From Stramonita haemastoma (taxonomy: Eukaryota; Mollusca; Gastropoda; Neogastropoda; Muricidae): DNA of 64,000 bases. Position numbers and translations under genes: made by a program. Below the pieces are notes generated by a model. That model searched no databases. It was not told the origin of the DNA and worked only from the letters and a program-made list of their open reading frames with translations. Shown here piece by piece: positions 28,901-41,592 of the stretch (the stretch's first letter is position 1; each line of letters starts with the position of its first letter). The stretch lies in NCBI GenBank assembly GCA_030674155.1, contig CM060335.1:34212281-34276280 (forward strand), read 5' to 3'.

Positions 28901-31900
28901 TCAATTCTATAACCCTCAAAACGGACATACTTATCTTGTGGGCACATTTTTGGCTAAATCTTTGTGCGTGCAAATGCAAAATCAAACGAACAGATCTATG
29001 AACCATTCCCACAATCCTGAGCAAAGTCATCCCAACCATCTTGATTACGGAGCTTCTTTCCCTCCAAAATCCTGTTAATATCCATGACATAAAAGCAACT
29101 GGTTAGTTTAGTTGACACAAATGACCTGATTCTAAAAGAGCAGAACTGGTGTGTCTTATCAATATACTTCCTCAAGATGGTACACCAGAAGCAGACACAC
29201 CATAAACATGGATCACCAACAAGACTGTATACCAAAACAACACACACACAGGATGCTAGGGTCAGAATTCTTAGGTCAAGTTATCAATAGAAAATTTCAC
29301 CATGCACAGTACCTGTTAACTAGGCTCAAGGTATTTTGCATGGATAGGAAGAAACTACACCATACAAAATTGTTAAAAGTCCATCCTTTGGTCGGTGTTT
29401 TCCTCTCTAATGATAGATCTTTGACATGAACCTATGGTACAATTTTCACTTCTCTGCCTTACGTCCTGACACAAATTCAGCCTGTTTCCCTGATAACATA
29501 AAAACCTGGAGAATGAAATATTTCTTAACTGCTTTCAGCTAATTTCATCAGCTTCTCTTCTATGAAGTTGATTTGAACTAGGGTGATGAACCACATTAAC
29601 ATTGATGACAATGAGATGTATAATTCTTCCTTTTAATGATTTTACTTAAAACTGTTGTTACTTGCTAACCAGTACTTTCTTGCTCTGCTGTTGTTAAAAT
29701 ACATACAGATTCCATTTGCAGATGCCCAACTCTGAATACAATGCACAGATATGTCACAAACTTCAGCTGCACACAAGTATACACAACCACACCCAAACAC
29801 ACACTTCTTAAAATTTCCATGATGATCTTTCCTCTTAAATCCAGCTTCTCCTGACTAGATACAATTTCTCTGCATCAAAAACGCCACACAAGCAGGGATA
29901 GAATACAAGCATATACAATGAGCTGTAAATACTGTCATACATGTTTACAGTTTTGCCAGATCTTTTTGACACTAGCCAATAGAGACAGGGGTTTTCACAG
30001 TGGAATGGTTACAGAAGAGGAGAAATACATCACTATAGCTCTTATTCTGCGTTCTCTTACTGGGAGGGATGCATAGTGCCTGGTCTTCTCCTGTGCCTGT
30101 AACTCGACAGGTCTGCCCTCTGGCCTCAGCCAATACATTCCAACTTCAAAGCAGCTCATTTTTTGGTGTGTCAGGCTGCATCTTCTGTTTAAAGAAGTCA
30201 AGGCACTGGAAGTTCTGCACCTAAAGCTGACCTGAGAGATTGTTAAAATCCCCCTCTTGCTTCACCAGATGCTGTTGCTGAGATTCTTAAACACAGCACT
30301 TGAAAGTAGTGCTTCTGAAAACTTAGAGCTGTGAGGTCTACAGACTGTCAACTTTTTTGTTCTTTATAGTGTGGGCCTGTACAATAGGGGCATCAATTTT
30401 TTCCTTCTTGCAAATTATTTAAAAAAAAAAAAACAAAAAAAACTAGACCTGTAGACCGATTAAGAAGGAATAAGGGTATCTTAAAAGCATCATTCATGAA
30501 CAAAATAAAAACTGAAGAGGTGTTTATCAAGTTGACTTGAACATGCCAAATTTAAATCATTTTGATAAAAACTATCATGAATATTTTCCTTTTCAATGAG
30601 AGCAAGGGTTTGCGATACCAGTAAAGTACAGTGAAGATTAAGATAGACTTTTTAACTGGCTACTGTAAACCTACTCATCTGGCTTTTATCACACCCACTC
30701 ATTTACATCAGAAAATGGGCAAGCAAAAAACGCCATTGTGAATAACAACTGTGGAGATACTTCATCAACTCATGCAGTGCGCCTGCCCAAAAAACATCTT
30801 TTGTCAGTGTGATAGAACAAAACTTTGGGATAAAACTGCTCTAAAACCCAAACCTCTGGAACATGGGTCATAAAAGTTAGGATAAAAATGCCAGAATTTA
30901 CTGTGAAAAATGTTTCAAAAAGACCACTCTGACACAGACTTGTTTTCATTTCCTTTGAGGAAAATCCTTATCACGTTCACTTTTGTTTTCTTTTTGTTTG
31001 TGAATTCTTCCATGAAAGACTGGCTAACTCCTTAACACAAGTTTACAGGTACCCACCTAAAAAAAGAAGAAGAAAGGATAGAATAATCTACAACAAAAAT
31101 TGGCAAAGGTTATCCCATTCTTCACCCCCCCCCCCCCCCTAACCAAAATCTATGTGTAAGTGCTGACTAACCGATCCAATTACAGCTAACTGGCTACAGC
31201 AGCTTCACCTCATTTCGATAAATCTAAGGAACAAGTTGCATTGCACAATGAAATGAGAGTATGATCGCTTCTGTATTTTACACAAGTTCTTGATCTGATC
31301 TATTGCTTGATCTATAAGCAGCTGGTACCTATCCGCGCTAAGCTTAAAGTCGGAGTGCCCTAACAGCCAAGCACAAGGCGAAACACTTTTTATTGATGAA
31401 GCGATAAAAGGGAAATCACTGTGGTTACCTGATCCAAAACTTTGCCCTCCGTTTTCATCATTCCATACCACTAACAGTTATGTGGATAACATTTCCACAA
31501 CTTCACATCACCCACCAGGTTGTTTTCAGAGTGAAATCCTTTGATGGGGAAGTGAAAACAGCGCTTGGTCAAAACTGAATCATTTGGCCAGTCAAAAACA
31601 TCAGAAATAATGGTACTTCATAAACTACACATTTTATACATAGCAGTTGCAATGGTGCATCAATGGCTCAGCAATGCAGTTTTCATATTGTTTTGTCCCC
31701 AAATTGTTTTGGGCCCAAATGGACTGCACTGATGAAATTTTTTTTTTTTTTGGGGGGTAGGGGACTGAATAAGAAACTATGAGAATCCTGTGATACTGTA
31801 ACTTAAAGTCAACACCACACTTATATCCACAAAGTTGGAAGTGATATTTCTATACAAAAGAAAAAGCACATACAGTACAAAGCACACAAGCTAACAAAGG

Positions 31901-34900
31901 TTATCAGCTAACCTTGTCCCTGGTTATTTCAAAACCACACGAGAAACAAATAAAACAAACATCTCTTGAATGGAGGTTACTTTCCGTTTCATGAGACACC
32001 AAACAATAGCTCACAAAGTCAACCCTGTATCTCCCAAGGAAAATTACCATCTCATGGTGATATTTTCTCAACAGACAACTAAAAAAAAAATAGAGCGAGA
32101 TCAGCACGCTGTCAGTCCTGATAATACGCCACATCAAAACGTATGACAAGAAAAAAAAAAGTTTGACAAAAGAAAAAAAAAAATCTAATATTACTGCAAA
32201 GTAAACAGAAGTGAAAGAAGTCGTACAATGGAACCTAGACAAGTGAAGAGAAACTAATGGATCTGAAAGCCCATACAAAAGGTCGGGGATAGAAACCACA
32301 TTTACCAACTCTTCACGGCTCATTCGAGCTCGGCAAGGTCGTCTCTGCACACAACATCCACACAAAACCATCACAAAGCTTGACCTAACCCACATCTCTC
32401 TAAAAAAATAAAATTAAAATAATGATGATGAAATAATAGGAAATAACAAATCATTCTGAAAAATAACTAAGAATAAAAAGACAAAAAATAAACACATAGG
32501 AAATTAAAACTAAATAAATGGTCAAACAAATAAATGCAAGTATTCACATTCAATCACCTAGCAAACAAAACTGGTCTTGTCGCAGAATGAGGTTATGTTG
32601 AAAGCGAAACATCTGCAAAACCTATTCCTTGTGTGATGCATATGAACTTTTCTTCATGCAGTGGTATCTCCATGGAAAGATGACTGAGCATGTAGAAACA
32701 ATGACAAAAAAAAAACCAACAAAACAAACAAACAACAAAGCCTAAGCCTTTAGGGGAACTGCAGAAACTTGAAAACATAGTCTGTAAAAATGAATCCATA
32801 CATCAAATACCAGCAGACTTTATGATCATGCCAAACTACATGGATCCGACTTGAAATATAAAGCACTTTTCTTTTGACAATGATTAAAACTTGTACATGT
32901 ATGGTAACATGAATTTTAACACACTATGAAGTGTACAGAAATCAATGATCACCACAACATAGCGATTATCATGCATCCTTATACTCACAAAGAACAGAAA
33001 AAAAACAGGAAAAAGGTCTTTAAAAAAAATGTCCTGTCCAACTCCTTCCCCATTCAAACACATTTTTAATTTCAACCAGATGTGAAGGCCAAGTCCTGTA
33101 AACCATACCTCGATTCTCAATCAAGTTTTCTATCTACCTTCTTTGCTTTCTTTACAATACACAGGTCAAGAATCTCGAGTACAGCTATTGTTCAAAATGA
33201 CAGTTTGCTACCTATCTCTGAATTTCTTTACATGACTTCACTCTGCTTAATGATCCAAATAAATTAACACCATTCATAAAGCTCTCCATTAATAATTTCA
33301 CTCGTGATAACCAAACAAAGTGACCCACCCTAGTTTGACAAGTACAAACTTCAATGAAATTTTCTTAGTTAAAAAAAACAAACCAAAAAAAACCCAACAA
33401 GAAGGCAGGCAGGGTTTGGGACACATAGGCTAATAAACTCCTCCCTGTGTCTTCCAACAGATCAAGGCAGATCAACAGTCAACTCAAAAATCTTTTACAA
33501 GAAATAAATAAATAAGCAAGCAAGTATGCTCTACACAGTAGCCCTCCAAAATTCTTCAGTCCTGATGAAATCAATTTATTTCTTGAGTGTATGTGTGTGC
33601 ATGCAAGCGTATGCACATATACATGCCAAATGTTATTTGTGTGTACAAGAACAGAAGGGGAAGGGTGGAGGAGGCAAGAAGAGGGTGAGGATGGACAAAA
33701 CAGAAGGGGGAAAGGCTAACATGCCACTCAGTTGTTGTCATCATGCTTTGGCTCCGACAACAACTCTCTCTCTCTCACCTTGGCTTCAAAGGTCTTGGCC
33801 AGGTGCACCACCATTGCAGAAGTCAGCCCGTGGTTGCCCACAAGGCGAACCACTTCTATCCCCCTCTGCAGAATGTGGCGCATCTTGGAGAAGTTTTCTC
33901 TGAACAGAGGGAAAAGAAAACAAAAACAAATAAAAACATTTACTCTATTGTGGAAAAAGGCAAACATTTTCATTTGACCAAAACAAAATACAACAGCAAC
34001 AAGGGATGAGAGGCAGTGAATAAACTAAGCACGTTTCATTCCATATAATACTTATTATGTACATGGACAAATTTCCCCAGAATACAGACAACGAATGTCC
34101 CACATGGGGTAACCCCGGAGGATGTAAAGCCCTATCTGTGCTATGGACAAAGTTAAAAGAGTAAAGAAAAAGCATAGTCTATTGTGTGTGCATACAAATT
34201 ACATATTGAGAAAATTATTTATCTTATTTCTGGAATTCTGATTTACATTTTCGAGATCAATAAATCACAAATGCAAGTAGCAACTTCCTAAGTACGTCTA
34301 ATGTGCTCAGCAAGTTTCAACTGTACTTTCTCGTCTATTACTAGCAAATGCCTCAATCATGCATCCATAAGCTTGCCATAGCCCTGTCTGTGGACATCAA
34401 GTCACTCCTCAACTATTCATTCAAATTGTTATAAAATTGTAGTTTAGATTTTAGATTCTGAGCTTGTACAAAACTAGATTTGTTTTTTTCTGATGTTCAC
34501 ATTGTCAGCTGCCTCACTTTAAAAAAAATTGGCAAACCAAACCATCTCAGATGAAAAAAATCCTAATTGTAGCGGCTGCTCTGTCAGTCAAAACTGTCCT
34601 AAAATTTTGGCTGGAAGAGCAAAAATTTTGGCAGAAAGATGCTTTTTTGTTGCAACCCTGGAAAGTTTATTCCTGGCAGACTACTTATGTTTCTGAAAAC
34701 TATTCTAATGGATGATAAATGATGTGAAAAGTTGATAGAAAAGTTCTATACTGAAATGTGGCGGGCAAGATAGCCAAAGGGTTAGAGCGTTGCTCTTGCA
34801 ATCCAACAGCTTGGGATTGAGCCCAAGTTTGCGCCATCTATAAGACACCCGGTCAAGGAGATTTTTGCCCTGGAGTTATCATAAGTACAGACTCACTCCC

Positions 34901-36132
34901 TTAACCCTCTTAGTCACGATCCGGGATTTGCCGGGATTGAATAATTACCCCCCCCCCCCCCCTCCCCGAAGTCCCGATCCAGGATTTGCCAGGATTTACA
35001 CACAGTAGATTTCCATCACGCTGTGACCATCACTAATTGCTACCACATGCTAAACCTCTATCAGGCCAGAAGGAGAAACCCTGTAGAGTGTCTGGAAGTA
35101 ATCAAAGCTGCTGGTATGTACCTATAAGGAGGAAAAGGCCAGCGAGCATGTGTGCCTGACCTGATTTCGTGATGGAATGCAAAATCTAGGGGCAGTTTGT
35201 GTTCAGAGAGTCCGAATGCAAGAGGGTTAAAAGTCCTTTGGATGAGACTATAAATCAAGGCCCCAAAAGCCAACACACGTAGAACATCTTGCCCACACAC
35301 CAAAACCCTTGAGATGACAGTTCAAAACAAAACGCTGTGACCCACTTGATGGTGTTGGAGTAGAAGCTGTAAGCGGTTTTCCACCACTGCTCCTGCTCAG
35401 GGGTGCACAGCTTTTTGCACAGGCACAGCGGCAACATGGGGGGGCGTGACACATCTCCGTCCACAGACATCTGCTGCTCCTTCAGCTGCAGCGCTGCGCA
35501 GCGAACAGTGGCGAACAGGAAGGCCTGAAAAGCAGCATGAATCTTTTGATGACTACTGTGACTACTGTTTGGATCTTGTCAGCTACCTTGTTACTTACAG
35601 CTGACATTGAGCTTTTTTTTTTTTTTTTTTTTTTTGACATTGAGCATTCTATTCACTTCCGAATAAAGCAGCATGAATCTTCTGATTACAACTGTAACAA
35701 CTGTTTGGATCTTGTCAGCTACCTTGTCACTTACGGCCGACATTGAGAATTCTATTCACTTCTGAATAAACTTTTTTTTCTTTTAATTTGAAAGATCAGC
35801 TTTCTCATTGATTACTTGATTGAGATTGTTGACAAGGCATTCTTTACTTTCAGACTACCTGATAAAGACTGATGGAGTTGACAGCTGGTGAGAATAATAA
35901 CTGGGTCAGGTGGAGTATTATTCACTTCTTTTTAACTTCTGATTTGCAATCAGGAAGCTCTTTTGCTTACTTTTTGTAATCTCCAGGTACAGAGTAAATT
36001 TGCTGCTCTACCAAAGGGAAGGACTGAGTCATTAGAATAGCACCCCTGAGGCAAGCTCACACACAAGCATTCAGGCAATCTCCAAGGGCTTTTTTTTCCA
36101 AGAAAGGTTGTCAAACATTTACTAAATGGGGG

Positions 36133-36219
<87 letters not shown>

Positions 36220-37859
36220 CACACAGAAACAATTTAATCCTGAAAATATGATGCTTGATCAAACTGCACAACTTCCACAGATCGTACGAAAAAAATCTCA
36301 TTTTTACACAAACACAAAAATACAGCCCTCATCTCTCCCCCCTCCCTTCCCCCCCCCCCCCCTATCTCTCCTTCTCACACACTAGCAACCATCTTCTGTA
36401 CCCTGACTATGACAGAACTGAGAACAATGATAAACAGTAATGACTAACACCAAACTGAGAACAATGATAAACAGTAATGACTAACACAAAACTGAGAACA
36501 ATAATAAACAGTAATGACTATCACAAAACTGAGAAGACTGAACAATAATAAACAGCAATGACCAACAGAAAACTGAGAACAATAATAAACAGTAATGACT
36601 AACACAAAACTGAGAACAATAATAAACAGTAATGACTAACACAAAACTGAGAACAATAATAAACAGTAATGACTAACACAAAACTGAGAACAACAATAAT
36701 AAACAGTAATGACTAACACAAAACTGAGAACAATAATAAACAGTAATGACTAACACAAAACTGAGAACAATAATAAACAGTAATGACTAACACAAAACTG
36801 AGAACAATAATAAACAGTAATGACTAACACAAAACTGAGAACAATAATAAACAGTAATGACTAACACAAAACTGAGAACAATAATAAACAGTAATGACTA
36901 ACACAAAACTGAGAACAACAATAATAAACAGTAATGACTAACACAAAACTGAGAACAATAATAAACAGTAATGACTAACACAAAACTGAGAACAATAATA
37001 AACAGTAATGACTAACACAAAACTGAGAAGACTGAGAACAATAATAAACAGTAATGACTAACACAAAACTGAGAAGACTGAGAACAATAATAAACAGTAA
37101 TGACTAACACCAAACTGAGAACAACAATAATAAACAGAAATGACTAACACAAAACTGAGAACAATAATAAACAGTAATGATTAACACCAAACTGAGAACA
37201 ATAATAAACAGTAATGACTAACACCAAACTGAGAACAATAATAAACAGTAATGACTAACACAAAACTGAGAACAATAATAAACAGTAATGACTAACACCA
37301 AACTGAGAACAATAATAAACAGTAATGACTAACACAAAACTGAGAACAATAATAAACAGTAATGACTAACACAAAACTGAGAAGACTGAGAACAATAATA
37401 AACAGTAATGACTGACACAAAACTGAGAACAATAATAAACAGTAATGACTAACACAAAACTGAGAAGACTGAGAACAATAATAAACAGTAATGACTGACA
37501 CAAAACTGAGAACAATAATAAACAGTAATGACTGACACAAAACTGAGAACAATAATACACAGTAATGACTAACACAAAACTGAGAACAATAAAAAACAAT
37601 GAGCACTGCACCTCTGTATCCAGCTGGCAGAGGGTTTCAGCAGCCCCATTTTCCAGGTTCTTGACACTGTACTGCAGAGTCTCAAACGTCTTGAAGTTGT
37701 CTGAAATTTGCACAAAGAGGGCATCCATGAAACGGGCACATCCAGAATTTTACATATCGCTCTGTGTGTGTGAAAAAAAAAAAGCTGTGTGTGTGTGTGT
37801 GTGTCTGTGTGTGTGTGTGTGTGTAGCGATGCATGATGTATGTATGTATGTAGGTATGT

Positions 37860-37944
<85 letters not shown>

Positions 37945-38062
37945 CCCCATTTTCCAGGTTCTTCACACTGTACTGCAGAGTCTCAAACGTCTTGATGTTG
38001 TCTGAAATTTATATTAAAAAAAGGCATACATGAAACGGGCACATCCAGAATTTTACATACAG

Positions 38063-38131
<69 letters not shown>

Positions 38132-39128
38132 TGTGTGTGTATGTGTGTGTGCGTGTATGTGTGTGTGCGTGTATGTGTATGTGTGTGTGTGTGTGTGTGT
38201 GTGCGCACACATGTGTGAGTGTGTAAATGGTAATGTAAGTGTGTGTGTGTGTGTCTTCGTTTTAACGTCTATCCACTAACAAGTGATTTTAGACTGTAAG
38301 TGATTTTAGAGTTTGTGTGTGCGTGCGTGTGTGTTTGAGCAAAATACCTATGTGCCTGCATATGTAAATGCTGGCATCCACCATGTAGAAAGACCTCGCA
38401 TCAAAACCAGAAAGACAACAAAATGAACTCATAGGTAAAAAAACAGCTTGAACAACAAATACCTCGAAAATAAAGGTAAATCGTGGCACAGGTAACTTAC
38501 AATCAGGTTGGTGGGGGTCTCCAAAGGAGTACTGCTGGAGACACAGCCACACCATTTCTGACAGTCTCTCCGGGTGGAAAGTGTGGGCCACTGTAACACA
38601 TACACACATCATATACTTCACCATGACAAACAAGACCAAATTGTACTGTTCTCTTTCATATTCTCCCCCTATAGTTTTACAAGACCCTAGTATGAACACT
38701 AAAAATGAAGCCAAATTTTTTTATTTTTTTTTTCTTTTTTTTTGTTTGTCTTTATTGCAATATTTTCACACACACACAGACATCACCGGGACAAATGCCA
38801 AATTTTGCTGGTCGCTGCCATATTCTCTCGATAGTTTAACATGACCCCAACAATATGGAAATACAGAGCAAAGATTACTATGCTAATGTATTTCAAATTT
38901 TGTTTCTTGTCTCTTTTGCAATCTCTTTACTACAATTTCATCTGCACCAAGTGCAAAAAGTAATAAAGCACACCCACATGCATGCACACATACAAACACG
39001 AGCCTGCGAGTGTGCACATGCATGTGCGCACACAAAACACACACACACATAGAAACACGAGCCTGTGAGTGTGCACACCCACACGAACACACAAACACAC
39101 ATACACGCACGCACACACACGCATGCCG

Positions 39129-39205
<77 letters not shown>

Positions 39206-41520
39206 ACACACAGCTTGATGGAAAAAAAAAGCAAATCAATGCTAACTCAATGTGCCATCTGGAAATAAAAATTTGACTTGACTTGACTCCATTACACCCT
39301 ACACAGAGTATAAACCTTAACAGCTAGGGAGGTTAGTAACTACTCCACAAAAACCAACAAACAAAAAAAAAGACACACACACAAAAAAAAAAAGCTCCCC
39401 ATCGCACCTCTGTCCACGTCATACAGCTGCCTGCGGGGTGGCATGGCCAGAGAGGTGTTGCAGAACTTGTGGGTGTTCATCAGGTAGGACGCTGCACTGG
39501 CGCTGCGCATCTCGCGGATGGGGAACAGGGTTTCGTACAGCCGCTCCTGACCCGCTGGGGAGCAGCACTGCTGCTGCAGCCTGTGGCCCCAGGTGACAGA
39601 GTCACCTTGGCACAGGTGGTACACCGTGTGGCCTGTAGACAGTACAGTCACCAGTAGGGTTTTTTTGGTTTTTTGGTGGTTTGGGTTGTGTTTTTTTTTA
39701 CATTCACCAGTAGTTTTTGCTTTTTTTTTAAATTCTTTTATATCAACGATGATGGAATAAGCACTTCTGTGCTTTTTTTTTTTTTTTTTACATTCAGTCT
39801 CCTGAAATCTGCTCAAAAGTTGGCTCTGATCAGATAGTTTCATACAACCTGTCGACTGATCAGGTAGCTTCATACAACCTGTCAATTGATCAGGTAGTTC
39901 CATACAACCTGTCAGCTGCAAATGTCATCTGAGTCTGACCATTGAACCAAGCGTTCCACTTTCTTCACCCAAAGCCAACTGGCCTCATTTATCGTTATAA
40001 CGCATTTAAAGATGTACCAATATTGAATATCATTTCATAAAACTATAAAACAGACCCTTGTTATACAGATCATGAGGGGAAAAAAAGGACAAAGACGTCT
40101 GTACAAAGTTTACCATCTTCAATGTGGGCACTTTGGTGCTCCCAAGCCATTATCTTTTTCTTTCGATCCCTTGTCTTCAAGCATACAAATAACACTGGTG
40201 TATATAAGAGGGCAATTTACAACAACAAAAAATCTAAGTATTGAAACTGACCGCTTTGACTCATGCGGAAGAAACTGTTCTTGTACAACCAGGCGTATAA
40301 TTTTTCCCGATTCTGTGTTGGGCGAACAAACCACGTGGCCTGTGCATCGACTGTGGGTATTGTCTGACACAGCAGAAACATCACTGCTGCCAGGGGACGC
40401 ATGTCGTTCCACGATACACTTCCCTGAAACATAATAATAATAATACATGGAATTTATATAGCGCTATATCTTGTAAAAACAAATCAAAGCGCTTGCTTTT
40501 GACCTATACAACACACAAGCAATCAAAAACAATTTATAATTTTAGCAAATTCGAATGTACACACACACACATGCGCACACACACGCACACAAAGGTTATA
40601 CACTTTAGCAGGTAGATGTCGAAGGCAGGGACAGATAAGAGATGGAAACAGAAGGAGAAAATCTTAGGTTTGAAATAAGTGTGTCTTTAGGTTGGATTTT
40701 AAAGTGTCATAAGTAGGCTTTTGCCATACAAAAAAAAAAAGGGATTAACACCATATTTATTTAATTAATTCATGATACACTTTTTTTTGGGGGGGGGAGG
40801 AAGATTACTAATAAATCAGGGCCAAATTAATTCATGATACACATCCCTGGATAAAAATACATAACTAATCATTATCACATTAATTAATCCATGACACACT
40901 TCCTGAACAAGCCGCCGCTGTAGTCTAGTGGTTAGGGTGTTGGACTCGTAATCTAAAGGTTGCGGGTTCGATCCCAGCTTTCGGCTATGGCGTTGTGCCC
41001 TTGGAAAAGGCACTTTACAGCTATTTTCTCACCCCACCCAGGTGTAAAAGGGGTACCAACCTTGAGTTGGGGGTTAACCCTGCGATAGACTGGCGTCCTA
41101 TCCAGGGGGGAGTCTATGACTCTCAGTCGCTTAACGCCACAGAGACCGGGATAGGCACCGGCCTGATGAGCCTTAGGCTCAGGACAGACTTTATCTTTTT
41201 AACTAACACTTCCTGAAAGAACCATACCATACCGTACATTACATACTAGTGCCACATTAATTACAACACCAAAACTGTGACACTACCTCTGAACATAACA
41301 TTTTTTTTCTAAAATCCTTTCCAGCATTAAATACTGTACCATATAAGACAATTTCAGTTACAATAAGTAAACTGCTCAGCAAGCCACAATGGCACAGCAA
41401 TGCAGAGAGGCCATGATTGCAGCTGTTTGAAATGGTCCAACTATACTAGCCAAATACAAACAGATATATTGACCAAGATGTTATTTTAACAATACAGAAT
41501 CCGTTTTCTTTGCAGAACAC

Positions 41521-41592
<72 letters not shown>

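Noticed and set aside
36412..37592. CRISPR-like array of regular repeats
   Set aside because: Direct repeats are contiguous with no unique spacers, in a eukaryotic intron; it is a minisatellite. The same applies to 18298-18912 and 61563-62065.
37366..37728. 120-residue minus-strand frame as an alternative end of RANBP2
   Set aside because: It is exon 14 read through its donor into the minisatellite; exon 15 follows in phase with clear homology, so this is intron sequence.
40912..40990. Possible tRNA gene (A-box and B-box present), also at 11335-11404, 12297-12350 and 23180-23255
   Set aside because: No paired acceptor stem, and each is followed by a repeated SINE body found elsewhere in the window.
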